Positions 9,194 to 17,398 of a stretch of DNA of 46,264 bases are shown piece by piece. Position 1 is the stretch's first letter. Every line of letters begins with the position of its first letter. The position numbers were made by a program, and so were the translations under genes. The DNA is from Bifidobacterium saguinibicoloris (lineage in GTDB: Bacteria > Actinomycetota > Actinomycetes > Actinomycetales > Bifidobacteriaceae), in NCBI RefSeq assembly GCF_019331725.1, contig NZ_JAHBBF010000019.1:1-46264 (forward strand), written 5' to 3'. The notes beneath the pieces are model-generated. The model saw only the letters and a program-made list of their open reading frames with translations, did no database searches and was not told the DNA's origin.

Positions 9194-9233
9194 CAGGGCC
9201 GCCACCCCTCCCGAAGGAAGGGCGACGGCCCTG
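9194..9233. terminator. Bidirectional terminator between transporter and beta-helix/GH43 gene
   Basis: CAGGGCCG (9194-9201) pairs with CGGCCCTG (9226-9233), with a partly paired inner CACCCC/GGG section. It lies between two convergent genes. Confidence 0.6.
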
Positions 9234-9284
9234 TCAGTCGGCCATCAGTCGGCTACCGCCGAGCGGCCAGCCGGCCCAACCGGA

Positions 9285-12200
9285 TCAGGCGTCACGGCGA
9301 CGACGCAGCACCGTCAGCGCGGCACCCGCACCGAGCAGCGCCACCGCGGCCAACACGGCCACCGTCACCGAGGCACCGGTCTTCGACAGACCCGCACCCG
9401 GCTCCTTCGCACCGTTCGAACCGTTCGCGCCATTACCAGAGCCGTTACCGGAACCGCCCTGACCGGAGTTGCCACCCTGGCCCTGGCCGCCCTGACCGCT
9501 GTTACCGCCTTCACCGGCGGCCTTTGCCTTGACCTTCACGGTGAAGGCGACGGGCTTGAGGCCCTCGGCCGCATCCTTGCCGGTGTAGGTCACGGTGACC
9601 TTGACCGCGTCGGACGCCTTCGAGGAGTCGAAGCCGGTGAGCACGTAGTCCTCGCCGAGCTTGAGCTCGCGGGTCTTGCCGTCGGACAGCGTGGCGGTCA
9701 CCTTGAGGCCGTCCGCGGAGAACGCGTCTCCCACGGTGTACTCGGTCTTGGTGGGGCCGGAAGTCACGGCGATGGACTTGACCGTCACCGTGGCGGGCGG
9801 CGTGACCGGCTTGGCGTTGACGGTCACCTCGTAGGAGGCGGTCTTGGTGGCGTCGTCCTTGAGGGCGACGGTCACGGTGACCTTCTTGCCGCCGAGGGCT
9901 TCGGCGAACGGCTTGGTCAGATCGACCGCCTTGCCGTCGGGGTCCACCGCGGACACGGTGTAGCCGTCGGAACCGACTCCGACCGGGTCGCCGGAGGACA
10001 TGACCTTGGCGACCTTGAGGCCGTCCGCGGAGAAGGTGTCGCCGACGGTGTACTCGGTGTCCGCGCCGGTGGCGTCCACGGTGATGCCGGTCACCGTGGG
10101 CTCGGGCTCGGGCTCGCCCTTCGCCGTCACCGCGGTGCCGTCGAAGATGACGGTGTAGTCGCCCTTGGCGTTGTTGGAGGTGGCGAACACGCCGACGTCA
10201 AGACGTTCGGCGGCGTCATCTCCCAGGGTCACCTTGCCGAGGCTCTTCCACTCGTCGGATCCGGCGAGGCGGGTGAAGCCTTCGAGTTCGGTGGCGCTGT
10301 TACGCACGAGCTTGAGGGAGACCGGCGTGTCGACGGAGCTGGCGGCTTCGGCGACGGTGTCGGACTGCTTGTCGATGAACCCGTTGTTGTTGGAGTCCGT
10401 CTGGAAGTAGGCTCCGTTCGGGCTGGCGGCGAGCAGCGCGTAGCCGTGGGCCTTGCCCTGGCCGGCGGCGCTCAGGTCGTTGCGCACGATGATGCCGGCG
10501 CGCGGATCGGTGTTGTTGCCGGCCTGCGAGGAGGTGATGGTCGTCTCGATGGAGTCGCCCACGCCGAGCTTCGCGGACTGGTAGATGGCGGAGAGGTTGT
10601 CCTTGTTCGTCCAGGCGCCGTTGTTGGAGGCGTCGGTGACGAGGAACGAGCCTTCGGTCTCACCCTGGCAGAAGGTGCCGGCGTTGCCCCAGCTCGTGGT
10701 CTTCCACGGGTCGGAGACGGCCTTGCAGCCTTCCGTGGTGGTGGTGAAGCGCACCGTGTAGACGCGCGTCTTCGTCGGGTCCGTCTTGGAGGTGACGGTG
10801 ATGATGGCGCGTGCGGTGTTCACGTCGGTCGTCACGGTCACGTCGTCCGGGTTGGCTGCGACGGCGTCGACGGTCGGGACCTTGCCCCAGGCGCCGATGT
10901 TCACGCCGTACGTGGTGGTGCCGCCGTCGAAGTTGGCCACGGCCTTGCCGTCGATGGTGATGGACGCGAGGTTGAGCGGGTTGTCGGCCGTCTCGTCCCA
11001 GTAGTTCAGACCCCAGCCGTCGCCGTACGCGGACGCGTCCTGCGTGGCGGGGTTCTGCATGGTGAGCGCGCCGGTGGTGGAGTTCACCGAGATCGGCAGC
11101 CACACGTAGGTGGAGCTGGCCTTGCCGGAGTTCCAGCGGTCGCCGATGTAGATGAACTTGTTCTCGGCCACCTTGAACACGGAGGCGGTCTGCGAGCCGA
11201 ACGTGGAGCCGCGGGTGTCGCCCACGCTCAGCAGGCCGTCGGCGCCTTCGGGCAGGGCGCCGAACGCGGTGTTCTCGTACTGGTCGTCGGCCTGAACGCC
11301 GCGGATCCACGTGCCGAACACGGTGTCCGACGTGTAGTAGGTCTGCTTGTTCGGGGCCCAGCCGGTGGCGCCGGAGGCGACGATGTAGTACTTGCCGTTG
11401 TTCTTGAACATGGCGGGCGCTTCGAGCATGCCGCGGTCCTTGACGATGACGAAGTCCTGTCCGGAGACCGGTGCGCCGTCGCCGCCGTCGGCCAGCGTGT
11501 ACGGGTACTCGCCGCTTTCGGAGTACTGCAGATCGACGTCGGCCACCTTGGACGTGTCCTTCGTGGTCTTGACCACGTTGGTGTAGTCGTCGCTGAGCTT
11601 GGCGATGTACAGCGTGCGGTTCTCCTCGGAGGAGTAGATCACGTACGCGGTGCCGTCGTCGTCCTGGAAGACCGTCATGTCACGGGAGCCGCCGGGCACG
11701 GCGTTCTTGTGGCCGGTCTTGTAGTCCTGGCGGTTGGGCAGGCGGTAGGCGCCGACCATCTTGAACGGTCCGGTGGGGGAGTCGGAGACGGCCACGCCGG
11801 CCAGGGAGCGCTCGTAGTTGGCGGTCGATTCGACGGTCTTGGTGCCGTCCGCGTGCCACCACATCACGTACTTCTTGGTCTTGGCGTTGTACAGCACCTT
11901 CGGCCGTTCGAAGATCGCGTTCTCGTTGTCCTTGACGCCGTCGCCGTTCTCGTCGGTGTTGGTGTTGAGGTAGAACGCGAGCTTCTTGGCCTTGGCTTCG
12001 TCGAACTTGCCGGACGCGTCCTTCAGGCCGTACAGGTCGGTGAAATAGCTGTCGTCCTTGAGTTCGTCATCGTAGTAGATGGAGCGCAGGGCCACGCCCT
12101 GGTCCGTCCAGTTCATGAGGTCCTCGGACCGGTAGACGTGCACGCCGTGCGAGTTGTAGTAGCCGGAGGAGCGGTCCTCGCCGTACCAGTAGTACACGGT

Positions 12201-15200
12201 CTTGCCGTTCTCCTGGACGGGCACGATCTGGCCGCCGTGGGCCTGGATGTGCTCGCCGCTGGTGGAGTCGGCGGAGTCCTTGGCGTACCAGAGCGGCTGG
12301 AAGTAGTTCTTGTCCTTGGTGCCGGGGTCGGCGATGGCTTCGAACTTGGTGTAGGTGGGGACCTTGTCCGTGGTGGGCACGTCGGTGGCCGGCGGGTTCG
12401 GCTTGGTGGCGCCGGACTCGACGGGCAGGGTGACGTCGAGCGTGGGGGCCTGTGCGGCCTTGGCGCCGTAGGTGCCTTCGGCGGCGCCCTTCGTGTTCAC
12501 GAAGTACAGCTCGTCGTTGGCGTACTTGCCGCCGACGGCCAGCGTGAGCGTGGTCTTGCCGGCCTTGAGCGCGTCCTGCACGGCCTTGGTGACGTCGACG
12601 GTCACGGTGGCGCCATCGACGGATCCGGGCACGTCGCTGCGGACTTCGTTGCTGCCGTTGTCGAACGCGGCGGAGGTGGTGGTCGCGTCGGCGGCGGCGT
12701 CGAAGTTCGGGCGGGTGTTCCAGGTCATGCCGGCGAGCGTACCGTCGAAGGCGGTGCCGTCGAGTCGCTTGTCGGCGTTCACCGGTGCGACGACGATCTG
12801 TTCGTCGGCGCGGTTGGCGGTGTCGTAGCGGCGTCCGATGAGCGTGAGCTTGAGCTGTGCGAGCGAGGGTTCCTTGTCCTTGAACTGGGAGAGGTCGAAC
12901 TGGACGAAGCCGAGTTTGACGTCGGTGCCGTCGCCGGTGCTGGTGCTCTTGTTCTGCTCGCCGAGCAGACCCTTGCCGTCCGCGTTGCGCACGGCGAAGT
13001 AGCCGGCGGTGTTCTTGTTGCCGGGGTTCGTGCTGTAGTCGTTGTTCTTGTTCGTCTTCCAGGAGGCGACGTAGGCGTCGGCGCTGGAGGTGACGGTCTT
13101 GACTTCGGACTTGGCGGAGATCACCTTGATGGTGACGGTCTTGACGGTGGCGTCGTAGTCGCCCGCCTGGGCGCCGGCGTCGGCCGCGGTGAACGTGACC
13201 GGGTATTCGCCGATCTGGTCCTCACCCGGGGTCCAGGTGAGCTTGTTGGCGGCGGGGTCGAACGAAGCGCCCTTGAGGCCGGACAGGTCGGAGGTGGTGA
13301 TCGTGACGTTGTCGCCGTTCGCCACGTCCGGGTCGTTCACGGTCACGTCGAGCGAGAGCTGTTCGCCGGCCTTGACGGTGATGGAGTCGGAGTCCGGGGA
13401 GGTGAACGTGGGCACGGTGTTCTGCTTGACGTTCTGCGTCTTGCCGTCCGCGTCCGTGTACGTGTAGGCGAGCTTGCCCACGGCGTTCTGCGCGAAGGTG
13501 ACCTGGTTGCTGTACTGCACCTGCTTGCCGCCCACGTACAGGTCGTTGACGGTGGCGTTGGTGGTGTTGGTGAGGTCGAAGCGCGCGTTCGCGTTGGAGA
13601 ACCAGACCTTGTCGATGGTCACGTTGCCGATGGGCGTGCGGTCGACGTTGTAGTCCTTGCCGGAGCCGTCCGGGTTGGGACGGTAGCCGTTGGCCGCCTG
13701 GTCGGCCGCCTTGACGGTGACCTTGCTGGAGCCGTCGGCGCCGTTGATGTCGAAGTTCCTGCCCACGCGGGAGGTGTCGAACGAAGAGTTCGTGATGACG
13801 ATGTTCTCGTAGCGCGGGTAGATGTCGGTGTGGTTCTGGATGGTGATGGCGCGGCCGCCGCCCTGGAAGCCCAGGGAGTTGAAGTTGTTGAACGTGTAGT
13901 TCTTCAGCTGGTAGCCGTGGGCCTCGTGGCCGAGGCGGATGCCGTTGCCGGCCGCCACGGACCATCCGAGCGTGTTGTTGAGGGTGATGTCGTGGCTGTC
14001 GGCGTCGTCCCAGTCGTCGTTGTCGACGCCGTGGGAGGCGACGAACGCGTCGTAGGCACCGACGGAGTCGTCGTAGCCCTGGATGTTGGGGTTGGAACCG
14101 TTGAAGCCGAACATCTTGTTGTAGAGGTCGGGCTTGTCGTACTGGTACCAGCGGCCGGGGTTGTAGTGGCCGGAGGCGAAGGTGTCGTCGTTGCCGAGCG
14201 TGAGCGCGCCGTTGACGGTGAGGTTCTGGCCGGAGGCGAAGTCCATGCCGTCGCCCCAGGGCATGCCGTACGGGGTGAGGCCCTTGATGTTGTTGAACGT
14301 CACGTTCTTGGCGGTGTGCGTCTCCCAGTTCCACTGCTTGGCGCCGCGCATGTACGTGTCGTTGAAGGTGATGTCGCTGGAGTGGACGACCATGACGCCG
14401 GCCTGGTGCTGGCTCATGTAGGCGTCGTTCCTGTCGCCGGAGGCGCCCTTGTTGCGGCCGGAGTAGTTCTTCACGCCGTTGCCGTCGTAGATGCCGCGGC
14501 CGGAGATCTCGATGTTCTTGGAGTTCCAGATGCCGATGGCGGGCTCCTGGGCCTCACGGTAGGCCTGCACGCGGTTGAGCATGAGCGCGCCGTCTTCGGT
14601 GTAGATCTTGAGCGTGCCGCCCTTGACCTTGCTGCCGTCGACGCCGTTGACATCGAGGCCGCCCCACGTGTAGGTGCCGTCGGGGAGGTACAGGGTGTTG
14701 AGGGTGGCGCCCTTGTTCTCGATGAAGTCGAAGGCAGCCTGCAGCGCGTAGGTGGAGTCGTCGGCGCTCATCTTGCGCTGGTTCGGGTAGGCGACGTCGA
14801 CGGTGGAGGCGTCGACGATCTTGCCTTCGGAGGTGACGCCCTTGGCGGTCTGTCCTCCGATTTCGGTGCCTTTGCCGTCGTTCCACAGCGAGGTGTGGTG
14901 GGAGGCGATGGCCTCCTGCTTCTTCACGGTGGTCTTGCCGTCGGGCAGTTTCGTCCCGGCGTCCGATTCGAGGTACTTCTTGGCGAAGGTCTGGAAGTTG
15001 ACGACGCCGGTGGTCTCGTTGTAGCCCCACGCCTTCTCGTCGGCGGAGGAGCCAGCGGCGGCGTCCGGCTTGGCGGCGTCCTCTTCGAGCGGGTCGTTGA
15101 TGACGGCGAGGTACGGCTTGCCGTCCTTGTTGGTGGCGTCGCCGTTGATCATGACGATGACGTAGTTGAGGGACTGCTCCATCTGGAAGGTCAGCGTGTG

Positions 15201-15662
15201 CTTGTCCGGGCTGACGGTGTACTTGCCCTCGTAGTAGTGCTCGGGGTAGATGTGGACGGTGTTGATCTCCACGTTCGGCAGAGTGACTTCGAGCTTCGGC
15301 GTGCGCGAGTTGGAGGCGAAACGCGCGATGTCGAAGTGGTAGCCGGCGTCCGAGCCGGGGTAGTTCGCTGCGGCGTTGTATTGCACCGTCTCCACGTCCG
15401 TGCCGTTCGCCTTGACCTGGTACTTGGTCGAGGCCACGTCCGGCGTGGCGGTCTTGTCGCCGAGCACGTCGGTGCCGGCGCCGGTGGCCGCGTAGGTGTG
15501 GATCGTGCCGTTGTCCGTGTAGTCCGCTTCATCGGCCACTGCGGTCGATGCGGCGAACGGCACGATGGTCAGCATCATCGCCGCGCCGGCGATGGCGGCC
15601 ATCACCTTGCGCAGGGCTCCTCCGCCCGCGCTCGGTGTGGGTTCAGCATGAAGTCGCTTCAT
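9285..15662 (-). CDS. Secreted, wall-anchored beta-helix + GH43 fusion glycosidase (2125 aa)
   Basis: Signal peptide (about 1-43). Then a sandwich-like domain (70-170) and a right-handed beta-helix (about 290-690) resembling clan GH-N (GH28/GH49) with D471, D474, D492, D493 in GDGMD...GNDD, plus H499. Next are an Ig/cadherin-like domain (750-846) and a DNRLRE-type module (860-1079). The GH43 catalytic domain (about 1105-1555) has the IQAHGGQ and YYWYGEDRS motifs and LEAPAMF with probable acid E1414, as in exo-beta-1,3-galactanases (subfamily 24) and related subfamily 34. A LamG/CBM-like domain (1655-1845), two Ig-like domains, a Gly/Ser/Asn linker and LSKTG (2090) + helix + RRRRDA for sortase anchoring complete it. 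The beta-helix specificity is unknown. Transcribed divergently from a LacI gene across two operators. Confidence 0.85.
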   Translation of the reverse strand: MKRLHAEPTPSAGGGALRKVMAAIAGAAMMLTIVPFAASTAVADEADYTDNGTIHTYAATGAGTDVLGDKTATPDVASTKYQVKANGTDVETVQYNAAANYPGSDAGYHFDIARFASNSRTPKLEVTLPNVEINTVHIYPEHYYEGKYTVSPDKHTLTFQMEQSLNYVIVMINGDATNKDGKPYLAVINDPLEEDAAKPDAAAGSSADEKAWGYNETTGVVNFQTFAKKYLESDAGTKLPDGKTTVKKQEAIASHHTSLWNDGKGTEIGGQTAKGVTSEGKIVDASTVDVAYPNQRKMSADDSTYALQAAFDFIENKGATLNTLYLPDGTYTWGGLDVNGVDGSKVKGGTLKIYTEDGALMLNRVQAYREAQEPAIGIWNSKNIEISGRGIYDGNGVKNYSGRNKGASGDRNDAYMSQHQAGVMVVHSSDITFNDTYMRGAKQWNWETHTAKNVTFNNIKGLTPYGMPWGDGMDFASGQNLTVNGALTLGNDDTFASGHYNPGRWYQYDKPDLYNKMFGFNGSNPNIQGYDDSVGAYDAFVASHGVDNDDWDDADSHDITLNNTLGWSVAAGNGIRLGHEAHGYQLKNYTFNNFNSLGFQGGGRAITIQNHTDIYPRYENIVITNSSFDTSRVGRNFDINGADGSSKVTVKAADQAANGYRPNPDGSGKDYNVDRTPIGNVTIDKVWFSNANARFDLTNTTNATVNDLYVGGKQVQYSNQVTFAQNAVGKLAYTYTDADGKTQNVKQNTVPTFTSPDSDSITVKAGEQLSLDVTVNDPDVANGDNVTITTSDLSGLKGASFDPAANKLTWTPGEDQIGEYPVTFTAADAGAQAGDYDATVKTVTIKVISAKSEVKTVTSSADAYVASWKTNKNNDYSTNPGNKNTAGYFAVRNADGKGLLGEQNKSTSTGDGTDVKLGFVQFDLSQFKDKEPSLAQLKLTLIGRRYDTANRADEQIVVAPVNADKRLDGTAFDGTLAGMTWNTRPNFDAAADATTTSAAFDNGSNEVRSDVPGSVDGATVTVDVTKAVQDALKAGKTTLTLAVGGKYANDELYFVNTKGAAEGTYGAKAAQAPTLDVTLPVESGATKPNPPATDVPTTDKVPTYTKFEAIADPGTKDKNYFQPLWYAKDSADSTSGEHIQAHGGQIVPVQENGKTVYYWYGEDRSSGYYNSHGVHVYRSEDLMNWTDQGVALRSIYYDDELKDDSYFTDLYGLKDASGKFDEAKAKKLAFYLNTNTDENGDGVKDNENAIFERPKVLYNAKTKKYVMWWHADGTKTVESTANYERSLAGVAVSDSPTGPFKMVGAYRLPNRQDYKTGHKNAVPGGSRDMTVFQDDDGTAYVIYSSEENRTLYIAKLSDDYTNVVKTTKDTSKVADVDLQYSESGEYPYTLADGGDGAPVSGQDFVIVKDRGMLEAPAMFKNNGKYYIVASGATGWAPNKQTYYTSDTVFGTWIRGVQADDQYENTAFGALPEGADGLLSVGDTRGSTFGSQTASVFKVAENKFIYIGDRWNSGKASSTYVWLPISVNSTTGALTMQNPATQDASAYGDGWGLNYWDETADNPLNLASITIDGKAVANFDGGTTTYGVNIGAWGKVPTVDAVAANPDDVTVTTDVNTARAIITVTSKTDPTKTRVYTVRFTTTTEGCKAVSDPWKTTSWGNAGTFCQGETEGSFLVTDASNNGAWTNKDNLSAIYQSAKLGVGDSIETTITSSQAGNNTDPRAGIIVRNDLSAAGQGKAHGYALLAASPNGAYFQTDSNNNGFIDKQSDTVAEAASSVDTPVSLKLVRNSATELEGFTRLAGSDEWKSLGKVTLGDDAAERLDVGVFATSNNAKGDYTVIFDGTAVTAKGEPEPEPTVTGITVDATGADTEYTVGDTFSADGLKVAKVMSSGDPVGVGSDGYTVSAVDPDGKAVDLTKPFAEALGGKKVTVTVALKDDATKTASYEVTVNAKPVTPPATVTVKSIAVTSGPTKTEYTVGDAFSADGLKVTATLSDGKTRELKLGEDYVLTGFDSSKASDAVKVTVTYTGKDAAEGLKPVAFTVKVKAKAAGEGGNSGQGGQGQGGNSGQGGSGNGSGNGANGSNGAKEPGAGLSKTGASVTVAVLAAVALLGAGAALTVLRRRRDA

Positions 15663-15794
15663 TGCTGTCCTTCCTTCCTTGGAATCTCCTGGTCCGGGGT
15701 TCCCGTTGCGGAATCCTCGCGGATTCCGTTTGCTCCCGATTCCCGATCACTACGGTTCGTGACCGATCATCAGCAATCATCATACATGTTTTTG

Positions 15795-15804
15795 TAAGCG
15801 CTTA
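15795..15804. promoter_or_regulatory. LacI-type operator TAAGCGCTTA, proximal site
   Basis: A perfect 10-bp palindrome in TGTAAGCGCTTATA, centred at 15799.5. It is near the predicted start of the minus-strand beta-helix/GH43 transcript. Confidence 0.8.
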
Positions 15805-15812
15805 TAGCTTTG

Positions 15813-15840
15813 ATTCTCCAGCGTGTCTAAGCGCTTACGG
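15813..15840 (-). promoter_or_regulatory. Candidate promoter of the beta-helix/GH43 gene
   Basis: By analogy with the other operator pairs, -35 CCGTAA (15835-15840) overlaps the distal operator. With a 16-nt spacer, -10 is GAGAAT (15813-15818). The -35 match is poor. An alternative is TTAGAC (15825-15830) with CTATAA (15802-15807). Confidence 0.4.
15828..15837. promoter_or_regulatory. LacI-type operator TAAGCGCTTA, distal site
   Basis: Same 10-bp core, centred at 15832.5, exactly 33 bp from the proximal site. It lies between the divergent beta-helix/GH43 gene and the LacI-1 gene, so it can serve both. Confidence 0.8.
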
Positions 15841-15966
15841 TGTGGCGTGTTCCACCGGGCCGCCTATCATGTGATGTGATATGTAACATCCCTTCACCGG
15901 CCATCGCGCGAGGTCGCCCCTTGCCGTGAGGACCGCGGCACGACCATCGCACAGGACTGGACCACC

Positions 15967-17190
15967 ATGACCACGACATCGCACGCCACCACCACGGACG
16001 CCGAAACGACCGCCGCCACTTCCACGGCCGGAAAGCAGGCAGGCGCCGGCGATGCACGTGCGCCACGGCAGGAGCCTCCGGCGCACGACGCATCGGACGT
16101 CACGGACACGACACCCACGGCCGCACCGCAGGCGTCGGCCGCCGCGATGCCGCAGGACAAGCCCAAAGCCACCATCTACGACGTGGCCGAACGCGCCGGC
16201 GTCTCCTACGCCACCGTCTCCCGCTACCTCAACGGGCATCCCAACGTCGCCGCCAAAACCGCGGCCCGCATCGACAAGGCCATCGCGGAGACCGACTACA
16301 CGCCCAGCGCCAACGCGCGCTCGCTCGCGCAGCAGCGCACCCACCTCATCGCGCTCATCATCCACGGACAATCGCAGGACATCCTCACCGACCCCAACAT
16401 CCTCCAGATCATGGCCAGCGCCAACGCACGCGTCACCGAGGAGGGCTGGCAGCTCGTCACCCTCATGAGCGAGAACGACACGTCCACGCAGAACATCGCG
16501 CGCATGGTGGCCGGCGGATTCGCCGACGGCTACCTGCTGTTCACGCTCGAACGCCACGACCCCATCCTCGACGTGTTCGCCAAGCGCCCCATCCCCGCCG
16601 CCATCTCCGGCACCGGATTCAAGGAGGTCATGCCCTGCCCGTCCGTGGACGTGGACAACCTCGGCGCGATGAGCGGGCTCGTGCGCCACGTGCTCATGCC
16701 GGACGGGCACACGCTCGAACGCCGCCACCCCGCCTACATCTGCGGCCCCATGAACATGCCCGGCGCACCGGAGCGCATGGCCGCGTTCGTCAATGTCACC
16801 AACGAGCTGCTGCCCACCGGCGAGGACCATCCGGCGAGCTACGTGGACGACTGGAAGACCGCCTCCGGCGCCGCCGTGGTGCACGGCTGGCACGAGGACG
16901 GCACGCTCGAAGGGCTCGACGCCATCGTGTGCGCCAACGACACACTCGCCGTGGGCGTCATCGAGGAGCTGCACCGGCTGGGACGCGCCGTGCCGCGCGA
17001 CGTGGCCGTCTCCGGCTTCGACAACAGCGCCGCCGCCACGTCCATCACGCCGGCGCTCACCACCGTGGACCAGCACATGGAGCTCCGCGGCCGCGTGATG
17101 GCGCAGATCGTCATCGACGCCATCAACGGCATCCGCTCCCCGCACACCGTGTACGTGGACACCGACCTGGTGGTGCGCCAGTCGGCGTGA
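15967..17190 (+). CDS. LacI-family repressor 1
   Basis: Predicted 407 residues. The helix-turn-helix begins at ATIYDVAERAGVSYATVSRYLNG (about residue 66), followed by the hinge ARSLAQQRT whose Leu intercalates at operator centres. A periplasmic-binding-like sugar domain follows (LIALIIHGQS ... FADGYLLFTL ... AIVCANDTLAVGVIEELHRLG ... DVAVSGFDNS) and the end VVRQSA is typical. An N-terminal Thr/Ala-rich extension of about 60 residues precedes the HTH. ATG 16147 would give a normal 347-residue protein but lacks a ribosome binding site; 15967 has AGGA further upstream. The start is therefore uncertain. It probably recognises the nearby TAAGCGCTTA palindromes and responds to an arabinogalactan-derived sugar; the effector is unknown. 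Confidence 0.9.
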   Translation: MTTTSHATTTDAETTAATSTAGKQAGAGDARAPRQEPPAHDASDVTDTTPTAAPQASAAAMPQDKPKATIYDVAERAGVSYATVSRYLNGHPNVAAKTAARIDKAIAETDYTPSANARSLAQQRTHLIALIIHGQSQDILTDPNILQIMASANARVTEEGWQLVTLMSENDTSTQNIARMVAGGFADGYLLFTLERHDPILDVFAKRPIPAAISGTGFKEVMPCPSVDVDNLGAMSGLVRHVLMPDGHTLERRHPAYICGPMNMPGAPERMAAFVNVTNELLPTGEDHPASYVDDWKTASGAAVVHGWHEDGTLEGLDAIVCANDTLAVGVIEELHRLGRAVPRDVAVSGFDNSAAATSITPALTTVDQHMELRGRVMAQIVIDAINGIRSPHTVYVDTDLVVRQSA

Positions 17191-17291
17191 GGGCGTGTGG
17201 GGCGGCCTAAGGCGCGCGTGGAATGGCACGCGTGGAATGGCGCGCGCCGGACGGCGTACGCATCGCGCACATCGCACGCATCGCGCAACGA

Positions 17292-17331
17292 CAGTGAGGC
17301 CCGGAATCCCATCGGATTCCGGGCCTCACTG
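17292..17331. terminator. Bidirectional terminator between LacI-1 and GH2/GH95 genes
   Basis: An 18-bp perfect stem runs from CAGTGAGGCCCGGAATCC (17292-17309) to its complement ending at 17331, with loop CATC. It serves two convergent genes. Confidence 0.85.
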
Positions 17332-17398
17332 CGTCATCGGACGTCATGCGTCGTCATCGGCCATCGCCGGTCACGCGCGCCGCGTCACAGGTGGCGTG

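Noticed and set aside
9123..15797. A continuous open frame of over 2200 codons on the plus strand opposite the beta-helix/GH43 gene
   Set aside because: It is a shadow of codon bias in GC-rich DNA: composition is Val/Gly/Arg/His-rich and low-complexity, with no domain, no ribosome binding site, and exact overlap with a clearly real gene.
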